A stretch of 64,000 bases of DNA from Prorocentrum cordatum. Its lineage: Eukaryota; Sar; Dinophyceae; Prorocentrales; Prorocentraceae. Shown piece by piece: positions 32,701 to 44,235 of this stretch. The stretch's first letter is position 1, and every line of letters begins with the position of its first letter. Both the position numbers and the translations under genes were made by a program. The stretch is taken from contig CAUYUJ010019381.1 of assembly GCA_963575745.1 (NCBI GenBank), forward strand, positions 24,311-88,310. Direction: 5' to 3'. The notes beneath the pieces were generated by a model. It saw only the letters and a list, made by a program, of their open reading frames with translations. It had not been told where the DNA came from and did not search any database.

Positions 32701-34791
32701 GCCAGGCTGGCCGTCCGCTCGTCACGATACATGGCGCTCAGGCGGGCAGGTGTCAAGCTGGGCAGGATCTTCAGGAGTGGCGGCCTGGCCCCGGTCCCCC
32801 ACGGAGCTTGGGCCGTCGGCGTTCCGACGGCGATGCTCGAGAAGGCCAGGGCGGTCAACGGCCAGGCGTTGGCGGGGGCCGTGGGCAGCAAGAGCAGAAC
32901 GCTGCAGTTCGCACTGCAGCCAGACCAGGGCTGGAAGGCGGACCCCGTCTTCGCGGCCAACAGCCTACCACTGGAGGCGTGGGCCAAGGCGGTCTACCTT
33001 GGCCTGCGCAGCGACGGGGGCCTCGAGAAGGCCTTCAGCGCGGCGCAGCCAGAGTCCTGGGGCCAGGTGCGAGGGCCAGCCGACGCAGTCAAACTCACCT
33101 TCCGCAGGATAGGGTGGGAGCCAGCCGCGGCGTCTGGCTGGCGATGCTGGGTCACGGACGCAGGGGAGCAGCTCGACCTGAAGGTCTACAGCCCCAGGAG
33201 GCTGAGGCAGTTCATCGAGGCGGGGATCCAGCGCTCGCTGATGATGAGACTGCACAGCGAGCACCTGGGAGGAGCGCTCGGCGGGCCGCCGACCATCCAG
33301 GTCACCCAGCAGGCGGTCGCGGCGCTGCGCAGGCAAGGCGACAGCGAGCAGGTGGCGCTGTTCGAGGCGCTGGTCTGCGGCGGCCTGGTGACGGAAGCTG
33401 ACCTGTATCGCGAACGGGCGGTGCTTAGCCCCGTGTGCAGGCTGTGCGGCGCGGAGCCAGGGACGCAGAAGCACCTCCTGTTCGGATGCGACGGCACCAG
33501 AGGCGTCGCGGCGGCCATGGACATGGAGCAGGTCAGGAGAGCAGGCGCAGCAGCCCCAGACGGCGACATCGGGCTAGTCAGGTGCCTGGTCAGCCTCGGT
33601 CTGGAGAGGGCCCCGAGGCCTGCGGAGCGGGAGGTCTGCCGCCGAGGAGGAGCCCTCATCGGGGGGCTGGCCTGCGGTACCGTCTGCATCGACGGCTCGG
33701 CGATGGCCCCAGAGGTCAAGGAGCTCACCAGGAGCGGGCGGTCCTGCATCATGGTGGAGGCCGACGGCACCATCACGGGCGGGATGTTCGGGTGTGTCCC
33801 AGGGTCCGCCCAGGAGAGCGGCTACGCCGAGCTCTACGCGCTGGTGCGGGCGCTCAGGGAGAAGGGCCCCCAGCTGGACGTGGTCACGGACCACCTGCGA
33901 TTGGTGGAGGACTTCGAGAGAGGAGAGGACTGGTGCCTTGGCCCAGAGTCGCTCAACGCCGACCTGTGGAAGGAGGCCTGGAGGCACATCAGCGACTTGG
34001 GGCCCGAGGCATTCAGCCTACAGTGGGTCCGAGCCCACACCAGCTGGGCCGCGGCAGCGCTGGCAGACACGCCCTGGGCCTGGCACCGCGGCAACAAGTG
34101 CGCGGACAGCAAGGCCAAGGAGGGCGCCAAGCTGCACCCTTCTTTCGACGCCGTGATGGCGAGGGCGAGCATGGTGGGAGCGGCCACACGTGCCGCGGAG
34201 TCGATCGCCGTCCATCACGGAGCTGTCTTGAAAATGTTAGCGGGCCTTGGCTGGCCCGATCGGAGCCCCTTCCCCCGCCCCAGGCCGTCCCGCAATTCGG
34301 TCGTCCTGGTTTCGGGCGAGTGCGGGCACTCGCTTTTGAGGTTTGGACGGGCCTGGGGGTGTAAAATCTGCGGGGTTCGGAAGGGGCTCCGATCTAGGAT
34401 CGTTTCGACTCCCTGCCCAGGGATGCCTCGGCCCGCGGCGATCGCCCACCCCTCCCATAAGCTCTGGGTCGTGCGTGGGGATCGGGGTCGGGGGTCTGGC
34501 GATGAGGCTAATAGGAGGGGGCTGATCGTCTTCTGTAGAGTCTGCGGGGCCTATGCCAGAAGACAGGTCCACGACCTCTGTCGTCCCTGCCGTCCCTTCA
34601 CTTCCCGTCCTCGGTCGGCGGCCCGTCTGGCTAGAACGGCGTTGGGACGACTGAGGTCTGGACGGGAGCCCCAGTCCAACAGGTTCTGGGGGCTCCCTTT
34701 CCCCCTCTTCGGAGCCCCGTTCGGCCGAGGGCCCAACGAAGGGCCCGACGAGGGGGGGAATTCGTCGGGACCCGAGGTCGAGGAGGCATAG
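29700..34791 (+). pseudogene. LINE-1 ORF2: endonuclease-reverse transcriptase-RNase H, frameshifted
   Basis: The endonuclease domain is in one frame from before 29728: the N-motif TANTTS, the QE of VVFLQEV (Glu codon 29816), GGDWN (Asp codon 30163), ELDWF (30278) and the final His (30353). At about 31060 the reading frame shifts by -1. The second frame then carries the reverse transcriptase: motif A TDLSKAY (Asp codon 32152), motif B region near 32310-32390, and motif C VVVDD (Asp codons 32428 and 32431). It continues to RNase H (D 33691, E 33829, D 33889, D 34105) and two C-terminal Cys/His clusters (about 34320-34390 and 34530-34600). Stop at 34789-34791. All catalytic residues are present, but the frameshift separates endonuclease from reverse transcriptase. 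The ATG at 29765 overlaps the ORF1 stop (ATGA) but lies downstream of the N-motif, so the true start is uncertain. Confidence 0.85.
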
Positions 34792-34887
34792 GCTTCCTAC
34801 TTCGAGGTCGGTCCTGCTCGGCAGTAGGTTAGGCTAGTTCGGCTGGTTTTGCTGGACTACGTTTTGATAGGACTCTGGGGACTCTGA

Positions 34888-35100
34888 GGAGGAGGAGGAG
34901 GAGCAGGAGGAGGAGGAGGAGGAGGAGCAGAAGGAGGAGAGGGAGGAGGGAAGAGTGGAAGGGAGAAGGACAAGCTAGGTGCGAGAGGCGGAATGCAAGC
35001 TAGGTGCGAGAGGGGGGAGGAGGAGGAAAAGGAGGAGGAGGAGGAGGAGGAGGAGCAGAAGGAGGAGGAGGAGGAGGAGGAGGAGGGAGAGGGACGGCTA
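34888..35100. repeat. (GGA)n arrays at the 3' end of LINE-1
   Basis: A GGA/GCA array at 34888-34945 and again at 35010-35092, separated by about 60 bp in which GCAAGCTAGGTGCGAGAGG-type sequence is repeated. The first abuts the LINE-1 3' end. Confidence 0.9.
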
Positions 35101-35264
35101 CGTTGCTCTGTGCCCACCAGAGTCACTCTGCTGTTCCGGCATGCTTGCACGTGCTGCTCTGCGCGTGCCGCCAGCTTCGTGCGTGACGCTTTTCGCCACG
35201 CTTCTGGCCACCAGAAGAACGCAACAGCATTGATGCTCATGCATGGCCAAGTAAAAGAGGAGCG

Positions 35265-35375
35265 AGAGTAGGAGGAGGAGGAGGAGGAGGAGAGGAGGAG
35301 GAAGTTGGAGGCGATGAGGAGGAGGAGGTGGAGGAGGAGGAGGAGGAGGGAAGAGACACGGGGAGGAGGACGAGG
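35265..35375. repeat. (GGA)n array
   Basis: An interrupted GGA array. The 35100-35265 segment before it shows no gene. Confidence 0.9.
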
Positions 35376-36310
35376 TAGGTGCGCTCGCGCCATGCCTGAC
35401 ATCCCACTCACCCCTTCCCATGGCGCTAGTTGTCTCTATCCATAGCAGACCGGGCACTTCAAAGAGGGCACCATCGTGTTGTGCGCAATCGGAAGACAAA
35501 GAGCTGCGTACATTTGGTGGGGGAGGTGGCGGATGAGCAGGAGGATCAGCAGGAGGAAAATGAGGAGGTTGAGGAAAGAGGAGGACGAGGACGAACAGCA
35601 GCAGCAGCAGCAGCAGCAGCAACAGGAGCTGTACTGGAAGGAGCGGGAGGAGAGGAAAGAGGGAGGCAGGACGAAGCAGGAGGGGCAGGGCGGCCAAAAA
35701 CGCTCCCCGCCGGGCGCCTGGGGCGGCGGAAGGCACAACTCGCAGCAGCCCGCGTCAGGGGACCACGCTCGCTGCGCCGCGCCCACGGCCATGAGCCCGA
35801 CGCGGCGAGGAGTGCCCTGGAGTGCCCTTCTGGGGCTCCCGTCCTCATTTTTCCGACGTGGCAACTTTCTCGCAACGTGGGATCTCAGGGCTCCTGCCGC
35901 GAGGAGCAGGTGCCACTCGGGCCGTGGGACGGGCGGGAGGGCCTTCGCCGGCTGCCAGACCCGGCCGCCGGCCAGGCTGCAGGCGCGCATTGGGCAGGGG
36001 GGCCGCCCGGGCTCCTCCGCCACCAGAAAGAAGCACGCACCTCGGCCGGCGCCCTGGCCGGCTCCTGGAGGGGCATCGTGCATTCGAGGGGGATGGAGGC
36101 CCTTCGGTCCCTCCCATCCCTTCCCCTCTTTCTTTCCTTCTTCGAGTAGTAGATTGACTACAGATTCGATTTCCCCAGATATGGATGTTCTCGCCGAGCC
36201 TACAGCAAATACGTCGCATGTTCGTAGAGATACGAGCATTCAACCCATCGCTGCTATCCTCGACCAAAACAGAATAGTGTGGCAAATCAATTCTGCAGTC
36301 GATTATCATG
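35376..36310. other. Unassigned DNA with a (CAG)n run
   Basis: Includes (CAG)8-9 at 35598-35625 and a less GC-rich interval at 36150-36310. A plus-strand frame at 35700-36149 and both strands at 36150-36310 have protein-like stretches, but no family is recognised and no start or splice site can be fixed. Confidence 0.35.
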
Positions 36311-36315
36311 CTCGA

Positions 36316-36845
36316 CCTCCTCCTCCTCCTCCTCCTCCTCCTCCTCCTCCTCCACCTCCACCTCTTCCTCCTCCTCCTCCTCCTCCTCCTCCTCCTCCTC
36401 CTCCTCCTCCTCCTCCTCCTCCTCCTCCTCCTCCTCCTCCTCCTCCTCCTCCTCCTCCTCCTCCTCCTCCTCCTCCTGCTGCCTCCCCCACATGGGAGGC
36501 GTGGAGCGTCCTCTCGGGGGGGCGCAGCCCCCCTCGTCCCCAGGCGGGCGCAGGCCCCCAGACGACCTGAAGAACTCAGGGCGGATCTGCTGTGGGGTTG
36601 TAGTCCGGCGGCACCGGTGAGCGAAACAAACAGCTCGTCCTCCTTCTCCTCCTCCTCCTCCTCCTCCTCCTCCTCCTCCTCCTCCTCCTCCTCCTCCTGC
36701 TCCTCCTCCTGCTCCTGCTCCTCCTCCTCCTCATCATCCTCATCCTCATCCTCATCCTAATCCTCATCCTCCTCCTCCTCCTCCTCATCCTCCTCCTCCT
36801 GCTCCTCCTCCTCCTCCTCCTCTCCTCCTCCTCCTCCTCGAGAAC
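36316..36845. repeat. (TCC)n arrays
   Basis: A nearly pure (TCC)n tract of about 165 bp at 36316-36480, then a second at 36640-36840 with TGC and TCATCC variants. Confidence 0.95.
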
Positions 36846-36954
36846 GGGGGATTGTGGAGCCCCTCGTGGGTTCCAGGCGCGGCGCGAGGCTTTCACACTG
36901 AGTTCGCGCGTGCGTCTTTCCGTGGTGTGCCTACTCTGTGGCGTCCTCCTCTCC

Positions 36955-37080
36955 TTCCGCCTCCCCCTCCTCCTCCCCTCCTCCTCCTCCTCCTCCTCTC
37001 CTCCTCCTCCTCCTCCTCCTCCTCCTCCCTCCTCCTCCTCCTCCTCCTCCTCCTCCTCCTCCTCCTCCTCCTCCTCCTTT
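36955..37080. repeat. (TCC)n array
   Basis: A third TCC array in the cluster, ending in TTTTTTCTCTCTCCCCCC before the 102-bp satellite. Confidence 0.9.
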
Positions 37081-37204
37081 TTTCTCTCTCCCCCCCCTGG
37101 AAAATTACCCTGTGACGTACCCAACCCATGTGTATCAATGGAAACAAGGATCTGGCCGAAACTTGTATGGACAATCAACTTGATGTGTAAGCTACTTGGG
37201 AGGC

Positions 37205-38515
37205 GTCACTGTGCTGGGCCCCGCAAGCAGGCCTCGAAAGTGGCGACAGTTTCACACATCGCAGCCCCCCAGGGATGGCGAGGTCTAATTTGAATCTGCG
37301 TGTGGGTACTGTGCTGGGCAGCAGCCCTCGAAAGTGGCGACAGTTTCACAGATCGCAGCCCCTCAATTTGCAGCTGGGCCTCGCAAAAGTGGCGACAGTT
37401 TCACAGATCGCAGCCCCCCAGGGATGGCGAGGTCCAATTTGAGTCCGCGGTGAGTACCCACTGTGCTGGGCCCCTCAGCAGGCTTCGAAAGTGGCGACAG
37501 TTTCACAGATCGCAGCCCCCCAGGGATGGCGAGGTCCCATTTGAGTCCGCGGTGAGTACCCACTGTGCTGGGCCCCTCAGCAGCCCTCGAAAGTGGCGAC
37601 AGTTTCACAGATCGCAGCCCCCCAGGGATGGCGAGGTCACATTTGAGTCTGCGGTGAGTACCCACTGTGCTGGGCCCCCCAGCAGCCCTCGAAAGTGGCG
37701 ACAGTTTCACAGATCGCAGCCCCCCAGGGATGGCGAGGTCCCATTTGAGTCCGCGTGAGTACCCACTGTGCTGGGCCCCCCAGCAGCCCTCGAAAGTGGC
37801 GACAGTTTCACAGATCGCAGCCCCCCAGGGATGGCGAGGTCCCATTTGAGTCTGCGGTGAGTACCCACTGTGCTGGGCCCCCCAGCAGGCCTCGAAAGTG
37901 GCGACAGTTTCACAGATCGCAGCCCCCCAGGGATGGCGAGGTCACATTTGAGTCTGCGGTGAGTACCCACTGTGCTGGGCCCCCCAGCAGGCCTCGAAAG
38001 TGGCGACAGTTTCACAGATCGCAGCCCCCCAGGGATGGCGAGGTCTGTGCTGGGCCCCCAGCAGGCCTCGAAAGTGGCGACAGTTTCACAGATCGCAGCC
38101 CCCCAGGGATGGCGAGGTCACATTTGAGTCTGCGGTGAGTACCCACTGTGCTGGGCCCCATCAGAAGCCTTCGAAAGTGGCGACTGTTTCACAGATCGCA
38201 GCCCCCCAGGGATGGCGAGATTCGATTTGAGTCTGCGGTGAGCACCCACTGTGCTGGGCCCCCCAGCAGGCCTCGAAAGTGGCGACAGTTTCACAGATCG
38301 CAGCCCCCCAGGGATGGCGAGGTCGAATCTGAGTCTGCGGTGAGTACCCACTGTGCTGGGCCCCTCTGCAGGCCTCGAAAGTGGCGACAGTTTCACAGGC
38401 CGCAGCCCCCCAGGGATGGCGAGGTCCCAGTTGAGCCTGCAGTGAGTACCCACTGTACTGGGCCCCCCAGCAGGCTTCGAAAGTAGCGACAGTTTCACAG
38501 ATCGCAGCCCCCCAG
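37205..38515. repeat. 102-bp tandem satellite, about 14 copies
   Basis: A homogeneous array with period about 102 bp (shorter units near 37310-37390 and 38046). Each unit has CACTGTGCTGGGCCCC, CAGCAGGCCTCGAAAGTGGC, GACAGTTTCACAGATCGCAG, CCCCCCAGGGATGGCGAGGT and a TTTGAGTCTGCGGTGAGTAC tail. Copies differ by only a few bases, so it was expanded or homogenised recently. Frames on both strands are open through several units because the length is a multiple of three; none is called a gene. Confidence 0.95.
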
Positions 38516-38689
38516 CTGGCACGCAGCGACGAGCGAGGCGAAAGGCAAGGGGGAAGAGAGGGGCGGGAGGCGGGAAGGAAGGAAGGAGACCCGCGAGCAG
38601 TGCTCTATTCAAAACGAGAACCCAACGCAGGAGGGCTGGGAAAAACAACATTGTTTTTGTTGTTTTTCTGGCGGGGTCGGCGGCGAGGA

Positions 38690-40960
38690 AAGAAATGAAC
38701 GCAACGTGGCCTCATCTCCCCCCCCTAGAAGGATTCCGATTGAACGCCCCCACAAGAAGGATTCATCTGAAATCCTCGGCAAAAGGATTCCTATCGAAAC
38801 CCTCCATTGAATAATTTCTATTGGGATCCTCCACAGATGGGTTCCTATTGATATCACCCGCAGAAGGATTGATATTGAGATGCTTCGAAAGAAAGAAACC
38901 CCCGTTGACATTGCACTGGCATTGGTTTGGCAATGGTTTGGCATCGCATTGGCATTGCGTTGGCATTGCGATTGGCAGTGCGTTGCTAGCGCGCTTGCAT
39001 TTCGTAAGCATTGCGCTGGCGAGTCCTAATGGAACCCTCCACAGAAGGACTCCGACCGAAACCTTCTACAAGAAGGACTCCCATTGAAACCCTCCACCAA
39101 AAAAAAGTTCATGTTGACACCCTCCACAGAAGGATTACATGCGAAACCCTACACATAAGGTGTTCCTATTGAAATCTACCACCAAGGATTTCCCCCATTG
39201 GCAGTGCATTGGCATTGGGTTGGGATCGGTTTGGCATTGGTGTGGCATTGCGTTGGCATTGCGCTGGCATTGCGCTGGCGAGTTCCAACACCCCCCTTCG
39301 CAGAATGATTCCTGTTGAACCCCCCACAAGAAGGATTCCGATTGAAGCATCCCACAAGAAGGGTTCACATTGAACTCCCTTACGGAAGGATTCCATTCGA
39401 AGCCCTCCATAGAAGGATTCTTCTTGAACCCGACCACAAAAGATTTCCCCCATTGGCATTGCATTGGCATTGAATTGGGATCGCGTTGGCATTGGTTTAG
39501 CATTGCGTTGGTATTGCGTTGGCATTGCGCTGGCGAGTTCTAATGCCCCCCCCCCCCGCAGAAGGATTCCCATGAAACCCTTGCACAAGAAGGGATCCGT
39601 TTGAAAGCCCCCACATAAAGGATTCAAAGTGAAACACCCCACAGAAAGATTCCAACCGAAACCCTCCACGGGAGGATTCCGATCGAAATCTTCCAAAGAA
39701 GGAGTCGTACCCAAATTATTCACATAAGGATTCCTAGTGAAATCTGTTGGAAGACAGGAACCCCGCCATCGGCATTGCATTGGCATTGGTTTGGCAACGG
39801 TTTGGCATCGCGCTGGCAAGGCGTTGGCATTGCGATGGCAGTGCGTTAGCAATGCGTTGGCAGTGCGTTGACATTGCGCTGACGAGTCCTACTCGAACAC
39901 TTCACAGAAGGATTCCTATTGGCACCCCCATAAAAAGGATGCCTGTTGAATCCCACCCACAAGAAGGATTCACATTGAAATCCTCAACCGAAGGGGTTCA
40001 TGCGAAGCCCTCCATCGAAGGCTTCCTATTGCAATCCCCCGAAGAAGGGTTCTTCGAAGGATTGCTAATGAAATCTACCACAAACAATTCCCCCCACTGG
40101 CATTGCACTGGCAGTGCGTTGGCACCGCTTCGGCATTGCGCCAGCGAGTTGGACGGCTCCCACCATAGAAGGATTCCTTACCTTCCACAAGAAGGGATCC
40201 TTTTGAAAGCTCCCCATATCAAAGATTCATACTGACCCCCCCCCCTCCCCGGAAGGATTCCAATCGAAACCCTCCACAGGTAGGATTCCTTTTGGGATCT
40301 ACCACAAAGGATACCCCCATTGGCATTGCATTGGCATTGGATTGGGATCGCCTTGGCATTGGTTTGGCATTGCGATGGCAGTGCGTTAGCAATGCGTTGG
40401 CACTGCGTTGACATTGCGCTGGCGAGTCCTACTCAAACACTTCACAGAAGGATTCTTATTGAACACCCCCACAAAAAGGGTGCCTATTGAATCCCCCCAC
40501 AAGAAGGTATCACATTGAAATCCTCAAACGAAGAGGTCCATGCGAAGCCCTCCGTAGAAGGCATCCTATTGAAATCCCCCGAAGAAGGGTTCTTAGAAGG
40601 ATTGCGACCGAAATCTACCACAAACAAATCCCCCCGTTGGCATTGCATTGGCATTGGTTTGGCATTGCGATGGCAGTGCGTTAGCAGCGCGTTGGCATTG
40701 CGTTGGCGAGTCCTAATGGCTCCCTCCGCAGACGGACTCCTACTGAAACCCTCCACAAGAACGATTCCGATTTGACCCTCCCACATAAAGGATTCCTAGT
40801 CATGCCTTCCACATGAGGATCCGATCGAAAACCTACACATAAGCATTGCTATTGAAATCCTCCGAAGAAGGATTCGTAATGACATCATCCGCAAAGTATT
40901 CTTATTGAAATCTACCGGACGAAAGGATTCCCCCATTGGCATTGCATTGGCATTGGTGTT
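38690..40960. repeat. Complex satellite with ~540-bp higher-order period
   Basis: Two short motifs alternate: AAGGATTC(C/A)(T/G)ATTGAAA-type units about 40 bp apart, and blocks of CATTGGCATTG repeats. They combine into a higher-order unit of about 540 bp; for example, the series beginning TACTCGAACACTTCACAGAA at 39892 restarts at about 40432 with the same order for over 200 bp. It is moderately AT-rich compared with its surroundings. No gene. Confidence 0.85.
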
Positions 40961-40999
40961 GGTTAGGAATGGACTTTATCGCATCGGCATGCATTGCCC

Positions 41000-41000
41000 T

Positions 41001-41033
<33 letters not shown>

Positions 41034-41165
41034 CAAAGAGAGAAAAAGAGAGAGAGCGTGAGGCTGCCGCGCCCCCGCGAACCGTACGCTGCGCCCCAGC
41101 GACGGGGCCTCGTCCCCCCCGTTGCGGCGCCAAGGGTGGTGCGAGAGAGAGAGAGAGAGAGAGAG
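41000..41165. repeat. GA microsatellites flanking a unique GC-rich segment
   Basis: (GA)n tracts at 41002-41057 and 41142-41165 enclose about 85 bp of unique sequence. There is no gene. Confidence 0.85.
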
Positions 41166-41289
41166 AACACTAGAGACCGAGATAACGAGAAAAGATCAGT
41201 ATGAGGGGATCACGGCGAAAAAACAAATATCCTGGCGATGGACCCAACCATATGCAGTTACGAGTACTGCAAGCAGGTTGAACGAATGA

Positions 41290-42880
41290 GAGGGAACTCC
41301 CTAAGGGGCCACGAAACGTGTGAAAGGTTTGCCGAAATGGGCGCGGTGCCGCCATGCGAACGCAGCCACTGGGGCCCTCGGTGGAGCTCCTTATGGGGCC
41401 ACGAAACGTGTGAGGGGTGTGCCGAAATTGGTGCGGTGCCGCCATGCGAACGCAGCCACTGGGACCCTCGGTGGAGCTCCCTATGGGGCCACGAAACGTG
41501 TGAGGGGTGTGCCGAAATGGGCGCGGTGCCGCCATGCGGACGCAGCCACTGGGGCCTTCGGTGGAGCTCCCTATGGGGCCACGAAACGTGAGGGTGTGCC
41601 GAAATTGGCGCGCTGCCGCCATGCGAACGCAGCCATTGGGCCTTCGTGGAGCTCCCTATGGGGCCACGAAACGTGTGAGGGGTTTGCCGAAATGGGCGCG
41701 CTGCCGCCATGCGAACGCAGCCATTGGAGCCCTCGGTGGAGCTCCCTATGAGGCCATGGAACGTATGAGGGGTGTGCCGAAATACGTGCGGTGCCGCAAT
41801 GCGAACGCAGCCACTGGGGCCCTCGGTGGAGCTCCCTATGAGGCCACGAAACGTATGAGGGGTGTGCCGAAATGGGCGCGGTGCCGCCATGCGGACGGAG
41901 CCACTGGAGCCCTCGGTGGGGTTCCCTATGGGGCCACGAACATGTGAGGGGTGTGCCGAAATGGGCGCGGTGCCGCCATGCAAACGCAGCCACGGGGGCC
42001 CTCGGTGGAGCTCCCTATGGGGCCACGACGCGTGTGAGGGGTGTGCCGAAATGGGTGCGGTGCCGCCATGCGAACGCAGACATTGGGGCCTTCGGTGGAG
42101 CTCCCTATGCGGCCACGTGACGTGTGAGGCGTGTTCCGAAATGGGCGCGGTGCCGCCATGCGGACGCAGCCACTGGGGCCCTCGGTGGAGCTCCCTATGG
42201 GGCCACGAAACGTGTGAGGGGTGTGCCGACATGGGTGCGGTGCCGCCATGCGAACGCAGCCATTGGGGCCTTCGGTGGAACTCCCTATGGGGCCACGAAA
42301 CGTGTGAGGGGTGTGCCGGTGCGGTGCCGCCATGCGAACGGAGCCACTGGGGCCTTCGGTGGAGCTCCCTATGCGGCCACGAAACGTGTGAGGGGTGTGC
42401 CGAAATGGGCGCGGTGCCGCCATGCGAACGCAGCCACTGGAGCCCTCGGTGGAGCTCCCTATTGGGCTACGAAACGTGTGAGGGGTGTGCCGAAATGACT
42501 GCGGTGCCGCCATGCGAACGCAGCCACTGGGGCCCTCGGTGGAGCTCCCTCAGGGGCCACGAAACGTGTGAGGGGTGTGCCGAAATTGGCGCGGTGCCGC
42601 CATGCGAACGCAGCCACTGGGGCCTTCGGTGGAGCTCCCTATGGGGCCACGAAGCGTGTGAGGGGTGTGCCGAAATGGGTGCGGTGCCGCCATGCGAACG
42701 CAGCCACTGGGGCCCTCGGCGGAGCTCCCTACGGGGCCACGAAACGTGTGAGGAGTGTGCCGAAATGGGCGCGGTGCCGCCATGCGAACGCAGCCATTGG
42801 AGCCCTCGGTGGAGCTCCTTATGGGGCCACGAAACGTGTGAGGGGTGTGCCGAAGTGGGTGTGGCTGACGCGGAGCGGGA
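41290..42880. repeat. 90-bp minisatellite, about 18 copies, open in several frames
   Basis: The unit contains GTGTGAGGGGTGTGCCGAAA, GCGGTGCCGCCATGCGAACG, CAGCCACTGGGGCCCTCGGT and GGAGCTCCCTATGGGGCCAC. The period is 90 bp, with one- or two-base indels in a few units. The multiple-of-three period leaves plus and minus frames open over many units (plus 41862-42986, minus 41258-42232). The plus frame would encode a 30-residue Cys/His-rich repeat. I treat it as a satellite, not a gene, because several frames are equally open and no leader or domain context is seen. Confidence 0.9.
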
Positions 42881-43055
42881 GGAGGGAGGAGGGGGAGGAG
42901 GAGTGAGTGAGGGACGCGGGGCGCTGTCTCTTCAAAACCAGGACCTAACACCACAGGATGGTTGGGAAAAAACAAGCACATATTAAGGGTGAAAGAGCGC
43001 TTCACTCGATAAAAACTATATGAAAACGACGAGGGGCTCCACAATCCCCCGGCCT

Positions 43056-43650
43056 CTCCTCCTCCTCCTCCTCCTCATGAGACGAAGGCTGTTTCGCTTG
43101 GCTGCGAGCCTGTCGGGGGTAGTGCTGGTGGGGATATGGGTTCTAACAGCGCTGCTGTAGAGGCTCCTGCTGCGGCCGCGGAGATCCATCTCCCCACGTC
43201 TGCGATCGCTGAGCTTCTCCCCTTGTCACCCCGACAGATTGCTGAACTGAACGGTTTCTTTCACTACCCCCGAGGCGCTCGTTGCTTGGGAGAGCGACCC
43301 GGGCCGCAGGGAGGACGATTCGATACGGCAGATTGGGACGAGGAGCATGGCATGGGCCAAGCCTCCGGCGTCCGGCCTGCAGGCTTTGCCATCGCCATGC
43401 CATCGGGCTCAGCATTGCGGTCCTGTGCGGGCAGGGCCGCTTCGGGCGGCGTCCCAGGGCTGATCGCATCCAGCCGTCTCATCAGAGACCCTCCTCCTCC
43501 TCCTCCTCCTCCTCCTCCTCCTCCTCCTCCTCCTCCTCCTCCTCCTCCTAAATCTGCAACGCTGTGCCTTCTCCTCCTCCTCCTCCTCCTCCTCCTCCTC
43601 CTCCTCCTCCTTCTCCTCCTCCTCCTCCTCCATTCCTTCTCCTTCTAAAT
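43056..43650. repeat. (TCC)n arrays around an unrecognised insert
   Basis: A short TCC run at 43056-43075, about 410 bp of unique sequence, then TCC arrays at 43490-43547 and 43570-43632. The arrangement (TCC, insert, TCC) is the same as at the DIRS-like element. Confidence 0.8.
43136..43489 (+). CDS. Open frame of unknown function between TCC arrays
   Basis: The frame starting near 43139 has balanced composition for about 115 codons (for example PTSAIAELLPLSPRQIAELN) before running into poly-Pro from a TCC array. I recognise no domain. It could be the 5' end of a truncated retroelement gene, since it lies between TCC arrays like the element at 46.4 kb, or a host exon. A separate 27-codon frame at 43077-43160 is hydrophobic but too short to support. 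Confidence 0.25.
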
Positions 43651-43739
43651 AACTTGTCCTTGCTTCATCCCGAGGCCAGTTTTTAGGGCGGTCTGCGCGT
43701 TTCGCTTGAGACGTCTTCACCATTTAGGACCCTGAGGCT

Positions 43740-43990
43740 TGAAAGTTGGCAACAGCTTCACAGATGGAGGGCTGGTCGTTTTCAAATTGTGACTCTCGCC
43801 TTTGCACCGCGCAAGTTCGTTTTAAACATTCTCAAGAGTTTCACAGATCGAGGGCGGTTCCTTTTCAACATGTGGTTCTCGCTTTCGCGCCGCGCACATT
43901 AGTTTTTTATAGAAAAAATAATCAGCGTAATTACAAGAAATCGCTTTCTGGAAGGAATCAACTAAGAGAGTTACATTGATTCGCGGTGTT
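43740..43990. repeat. Family F repeat, second location
   Basis: Two diverged units with GTGACTCTCGCCTTTGCACC and GGTTCTCGCTTTCGCGCCGC blocks, then GTTACATTGATTCGCGGTGT as at 24438-24460. It is followed by family G copy 2, so F and G are linked here just as (more loosely) at 24.0-25.4 kb. Confidence 0.75.
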
Positions 43991-44032
43991 GAAGTCCCAG
44001 GAATGGCGTGCTGGCACGATTCAGGATCGTCA

Positions 44033-44235
44033 AGACGCAACAGTCAGGTTGATCCGTGGCGCTGGAATCCCGAGAACGATTTTTTGGCACGCATCAGGGT
44101 CTTCAAACGGTTGTCTTCCAACGAGGCAGTTCCCTCAGTGGATATGAACCCTTGTATGGGGCTTAGGAAGAGGGAGCTTGGAGGGAGGGTCGATTCCAAC
44201 ATCGTTGATGACTCTTGGGTTTACACCCGTCCTCC
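44033..44235. repeat. Dispersed repeat family G, copy 2, ending at a TCC array
   Basis: Collinear with 25198-25395: CAAGACGCAACAGTCAGGTT, GATCCGTGGCG, CCAACGAGGCAGTTCCCTCA, GGGAGCTTGG, CTTGGGTTTACA, then (TCC)n. Both copies stop at the same place against a TCC array. Confidence 0.85.

Larger units (their letters stand above)
28337..34887 (+). mobile_element. Non-LTR retrotransposon LINE-1 (decayed, ~6.55 kb)
   Basis: A full-length-looking element lying between two GGA arrays. It has a ~140-bp 5' leader, a zinc-finger/coiled-coil ORF1, and an ORF2 with AP-like endonuclease, reverse transcriptase, RNase H and C-terminal zinc-finger motifs, in that order. The 3' region after the last stop is ~95 bp with no poly(A). 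There are no long terminal repeats. Boundaries are set by the flanking arrays and by comparison with LINE-2. ORF1 and ORF2 are disrupted by frameshifts, so this copy is probably inactive. Confidence 0.85.

Noticed and set aside
36306-36493. Poly-Glu and poly-Gly small proteins on the minus strand
   Set aside because: Pure translation of the (TCC)n array.
37300-38486. Possible CRISPR-like array because of regularly spaced repeats
   Set aside because: The whole 102-bp unit is repeated with no unique spacers, and the DNA is nuclear eukaryotic; it is a satellite.
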